Shown: one piece after another, positions 60,838 through 64,000 of the stretch
Layout of the letters: each line of letters opens with the position of its first letter
Numbering within the stretch: the stretch's first letter is position 1
Source of the DNA: Flaccisagitta enflata
Lineage: Eukaryota; Chaetognatha; Sagittoidea; Aphragmophora
Direction: 5' to 3'
NCBI GenBank assembly: GCA_965153355.1
Contig: OZ231128.1
Location: forward strand, 24,428,001 to 24,492,000
DNA: 64,000 nucleotides
The notes under the pieces: model-generated
Told to the model about the DNA's origin: nothing
Seen by the model: the letters and a program-made list of their open reading frames with translations, nothing else
Database searches by the model: none
Made by a program: the position numbers and the translations under genes

Positions 60838-63800
60838 TCACCCCCACCATCTAGAATCATCTCCTCCACTATCAGATAAAACCTTCGGAATGTCTTGAAA
60901 ATGTCCAATTGGAAGAGAATGACGATCTTGGGAATGGCACAGCTCAAACTTGATGAGCGGCGCAGATTGAATGAATGAGCCACCATAAAACGCCATTACC
61001 AAATCACAGCAGTCCAAGTCATTGGCGTAATACCAAGACCATGTACACCGCTTGATGATACCACTGGCATTCCGCGACGAAGCATAATACCATCTGTTCT
61101 CAACGTCACCGTGGCATATGCTGGCGATATTCTTGACAGGGTCTTGCAGAGCAGAGTTGTTCTGCCCTTTGTTCTTCAAACAACATGGCAACGATACCAC
61201 ATACTCTTGATCCAATAAAAGATGACAGCAGCAATCCAAATGCCACTTGGAGACGAAATCAAAATGGCTAATCTTGGCAAAAGAGGTTTTCTCAATACCA
61301 AATTGTTGTTGGCTATCTTGGATAAACTTGACATTTTGACTGAGCAACTCACTTGAGCTGGATAATGGAGAAAACAAACGCGGTTTTGGCATAAAAGAGT
61401 GGGTTACCCATGAAACTAGGACCAATATGCCCAATACTGGAATGATCATTTGAAAATTTATCCATGACCTGCTACTTTCCTTGAGTGGAGGGGAGTCCTC
61501 AATGTTGGATACCCCCACCGTGACATCTTCAGGGACAGGTATGGGAGGCAACTTGTCATTTTCAGTGAACTTTGGAAGACTGTGGAGGTCAAGCTTCTTG
61601 AGAGCCTGAGCACCCCCACCACTTTTCGGCGGAATCTCCAAACGAAAAGTATCTACTTCTTCATTAACAGAGGCCACTGCCGACCCTGCGGACCTAGAAC
61701 TGGGGCTTCCAGTTGGACCCATGATGGTAGGACCAAAGGAAGTATTGAGAATAACAGGGGAAGACAGATCATGAAAGCATGTTTCAAAAGGAGCAAAGGC
61801 AGGTGCCAGATCTGTCCCAATCAACAGAGACACTTCATTGCAGGGCAACTCAATCAACTTGACATCTTTCATGTAGTCATATTGATCAACATGTACCTGT
61901 TTGGGGATATGCGATGAATTGACTGGCAAAGAATCAATGACAAAGGCTTCCACATTGTTGACGACGCATTTGGGATCCACCAATGACTGGAGGGAAAGCT
62001 TTGCCACTTCAAGTGGCCCATTAACACTTGAGCCGACTCCATTCAGAGTGACATGTTCTCTACGAGTTTGAATCCTGAACTTCTGTTGGAAGGCTTTAGA
62101 CACAAGAGTCTTATTTGAACCAGTATCAAGAAGCCCATAGACATTAGTAGATCCACCATTGGGAAGAATAACTTTCACAGAGAAAATTGGTCGAAAGCAA
62201 AAATCCATCTTGAAATCAATAAATGAAATCTCAACTTGCCTCGGCTTAAAACTGGCTACTTCACAAGTAGCTACCTCACTATCGGGGGTTTCCCTAATAG
62301 CAGAGTTGGCAACACTGACAGGGTTAGCCAAAACATTCACCTGTTGATCACTTGCCACTTTAGATCCTGACAGCTGGAGTAAACGATCTTGAACTCCAGA
62401 ACTGGCTACTTGAAACGCCGCTGGGTTGGCAGCACTGCTTTGGACGTCGGCTTGAATGGAAGACTGATTAGGATAAACGAGAGAGCGATGTAAAAGCGTG
62501 TTGTGCCCAAATCGATTGCAAATCAAACACTTAACAAGCACCGTGCATTGACCAACGCGATGGCCATGGGATAAACATTTAAAGCAGAGGCGTTGTTTGA
62601 AGATGAAATCCTTTCTTTCCTCCAAACTCAATTGACAAAATCGCGGGCAACTTTCTAAAAGATGCCCTTCACTGCAGTGAACGCAATTTACACTTAACTG
62701 AGAGCTTTGATGAGGCTGGACTGGATTTGGGGCCCAAGCAGAGGGTTGCTGTTGAGCTTGCTGCGGCACTTGCTGTAGAGGTTTGCCTTGTGCGTCCATG
62801 GCTGCGACGTCAGCCTTGGGATTCGAACCCATCTTGTCTGAGTTGGGAACCCAAGCAGTGCGCGTCCCGCCTGTTTTGTTAAAACTTGAAGAGGAAAGGG
62901 AGGAGGATGAGGATGAGGAGGATGAAACTTTAGGCTGGAGAAGAACAGACATACCATAGGTACGATTTAGGTTCGAGAACAATTCTTTCAGAAATGTTAC
63001 AAGGAAATGAACATCAACTCTTTCTCCCTTATCTTCAGCCTTACCAGAAGCTTTAGAAAAGTCGCGTTTCATGACATGATTGAAACGCGATTGAACAATG
63101 GAGAGGACGGTAGCATCCAAGCTTAAAAATGAATCATCCTTGGTGGCTTCTGCAAATGAAACCATTGATTGAATTTCATGGAGTAGTCCCTTTACACTGT
63201 CGGCCGAATTGGCTGTTACCTCTTTCCCTTCCGTAATCTTCTTCAGATTTGCCTGTGCGCTTCCTACTCTTCTTCCAAAATAGAATTTCAACTCGGCCAT
63301 AGCCTTAGAAAGAGCGGCGGCTTTATCATCAAGGTAAATAAAGTTTTCCACAATCCCCTTAGCCTCACCCTTTGTCCTTTCTTGCAATTGAACAAACTTG
63401 TCCTCGTCGGTAAGGCCATTAACATTCAAAACTTCGCTAGAGAACTTACTTATGAATTTTGTGTATTGAATGAATCCTGATTCTAGCTTGTCATCCTCCG
63501 ACGGGGTTGAGAACTTCAAACGTTGCCCACCGAGTAACTGGGTTAGATCCCCGATGGACGAAGAGGAAGGAAACGAACCACTGTTGGCGGAGGGAAGACT
63601 GTTGGTGGGAGGGAGACTACTGTTGGCAAGAGGGAGATTTGGGTTGACATGGTCTTCATCATCATCGATGGTAACTATTTTAGAGAGCCCGGAAGCAAGG
63701 CCTTCATCGATCGCAGCTTGAAAAACCTCTGCTTCTTTTTCCTGAGTTTCAAGCTTGACTTTGAAAGCTCTTCGTCGCGCCGCCTCAATTTCTATCTTCA

Positions 63801-63900
63801 GTTGTAGGAGGCGAGCCGCTTTCTGTTCTTCGGCAGCGGCCTCTGCATCGGCCGTAGCCTTCGCCGCCGCGGCCGCGGCTACGGCATTGGGATCTCCCAT
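60838..63900 (-). CDS. BEL/Pao-like gag-protease polyprotein without reverse transcriptase
   Basis: 1020 codons from the first in-frame ATG; the frame is open upstream to the window edge, so the true start may lie outside. In order: Ala-rich and charged coiled-coil N-terminus (1-65); a gag-like region of the DUF1759 type (about 130-300); three zinc knuckles at about 403-470 (CVHCSEGHLLESC, CFKCLSHGHRVGQC, CLICNRFGHNTLLH) linked by the LSLEERKDFIF segment typical of Pao elements; a retropepsin-like active site LLDTGSNKT near 590; and LIGTDLAPA near 680. Reverse transcriptase, RNase H and integrase would normally follow. Instead the frame continues about 280 codons with one hydrophobic segment (MIIPVLGILVLVSWV near 820) and a Cys/Trp-rich end (DDSRWWG). 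It could be an internally deleted or non-autonomous copy. Confidence 0.8.
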   Translation of the reverse strand: MGDPNAVAAAAAAKATADAEAAAEEQKAARLLQLKIEIEAARRRAFKVKLETQEKEAEVFQAAIDEGLASGLSKIVTIDDDEDHVNPNLPLANSSLPPTNSLPSANSGSFPSSSSIGDLTQLLGGQRLKFSTPSEDDKLESGFIQYTKFISKFSSEVLNVNGLTDEDKFVQLQERTKGEAKGIVENFIYLDDKAAALSKAMAELKFYFGRRVGSAQANLKKITEGKEVTANSADSVKGLLHEIQSMVSFAEATKDDSFLSLDATVLSIVQSRFNHVMKRDFSKASGKAEDKGERVDVHFLVTFLKELFSNLNRTYGMSVLLQPKVSSSSSSSSSLSSSSFNKTGGTRTAWVPNSDKMGSNPKADVAAMDAQGKPLQQVPQQAQQQPSAWAPNPVQPHQSSQLSVNCVHCSEGHLLESCPRFCQLSLEERKDFIFKQRLCFKCLSHGHRVGQCTVLVKCLICNRFGHNTLLHRSLVYPNQSSIQADVQSSAANPAAFQVASSGVQDRLLQLSGSKVASDQQVNVLANPVSVANSAIRETPDSEVATCEVASFKPRQVEISFIDFKMDFCFRPIFSVKVILPNGGSTNVYGLLDTGSNKTLVSKAFQQKFRIQTRREHVTLNGVGSSVNGPLEVAKLSLQSLVDPKCVVNNVEAFVIDSLPVNSSHIPKQVHVDQYDYMKDVKLIELPCNEVSLLIGTDLAPAFAPFETCFHDLSSPVILNTSFGPTIMGPTGSPSSRSAGSAVASVNEEVDTFRLEIPPKSGGGAQALKKLDLHSLPKFTENDKLPPIPVPEDVTVGVSNIEDSPPLKESSRSWINFQMIIPVLGILVLVSWVTHSFMPKPRLFSPLSSSSELLSQNVKFIQDSQQQFGIEKTSFAKISHFDFVSKWHLDCCCHLLLDQEYVVSLPCCLKNKGQNNSALQDPVKNIASICHGDVENRWYYASSRNASGIIKRCTWSWYYANDLDCCDLVMAFYGGSFIQSAPLIKFELCHSQDRHSLPIGHFQDIPKVLSDSGGDDSRWWG

Positions 63901-64000
63901 TGAAACTTTGGAAGTTGACTCAAAGGACGACTCGGTGGATGACGGAAGGGCCGAACAAGATTGCGACCTTGAATTGGATCTCTCCCTGGCCCGACAGAGA

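Noticed and set aside
60838-61700. Envelope-like protein at the end of the gag-protease ORF
   Set aside because: One hydrophobic segment and many Cys are not enough; no signal peptide or cleavage-site pattern is clear.

Overview
The window is animal nuclear DNA: multi-exon genes with GT/AG introns, extracellular EGF, laminin-G-like and PAN modules, an opsin, and a BEL/Pao-type retrotransposon. Most of the rest is microsatellite, palindromic (fold-back) transposon and Helitron-like repeat. The opsin carries features typical of invertebrate bistable or rhabdomeric pigments (Tyr at the position-113 equivalent, Glu at the 181 equivalent). I infer an invertebrate, probably a protostome, but cannot name the species.

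Region 1 (1-16.3 kb, + strand). A Tc1/mariner transposase remnant lies at the left edge. It is followed by the 3' part of a large gene whose 5' end is outside the window. I rebuilt sixteen exons with consistent splice phases (about 2079 aa). They encode about 15 calcium-binding-type EGF repeats, then one giant 3.9-kb exon with six laminin-G-like jelly-roll repeats, then a C-terminal PAN/apple-like module. It looks like a secreted or matrix protein.

Region 2 (16.3-37.8 kb). No convincing gene. It holds palindromic MITE-like elements with TA target duplications, a hAT-like MITE with a clean 8-bp duplication, a 20-bp minisatellite, long CT/GA/CA/CAT/GATA arrays, and many copies of short elements with a terminal hairpin next to a (GTCY)n microsatellite.

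Region 3 (37.8-60.1 kb, + strand). A twelve-exon opsin gene. The seven-helix core is clear: TM3 Cys, ERY, PEG, extracellular-loop Cys, the retinal lysine and NPxxY are all present. It has an unusual Ser-rich N-terminus of about 190 residues and, if all downstream in-phase exons belong to it, a cytoplasmic tail of about 525 residues with a polyglutamine run (total 1045 aa). Its introns hold a 4.7-kb fold-back element, a 2.7-kb palindrome built from GTTAATTAAC motifs, and a 1.9-kb fold-back.

Region 4 (60.15-64 kb, - strand). A BEL/Pao-like gag-protease ORF open to the right edge of the window, with a candidate 3' LTR that ends about 60 bp past the opsin stop codon. No reverse transcriptase or integrase is visible.

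The least expected signals are the opsin with its long tails; complementary (UUG)n introns and a (CAA)n exon in the same opsin pre-mRNA; the GTTAATTAAC palindrome; and nested insertions whose paralogous empty sites fix the ends of the repeat families.
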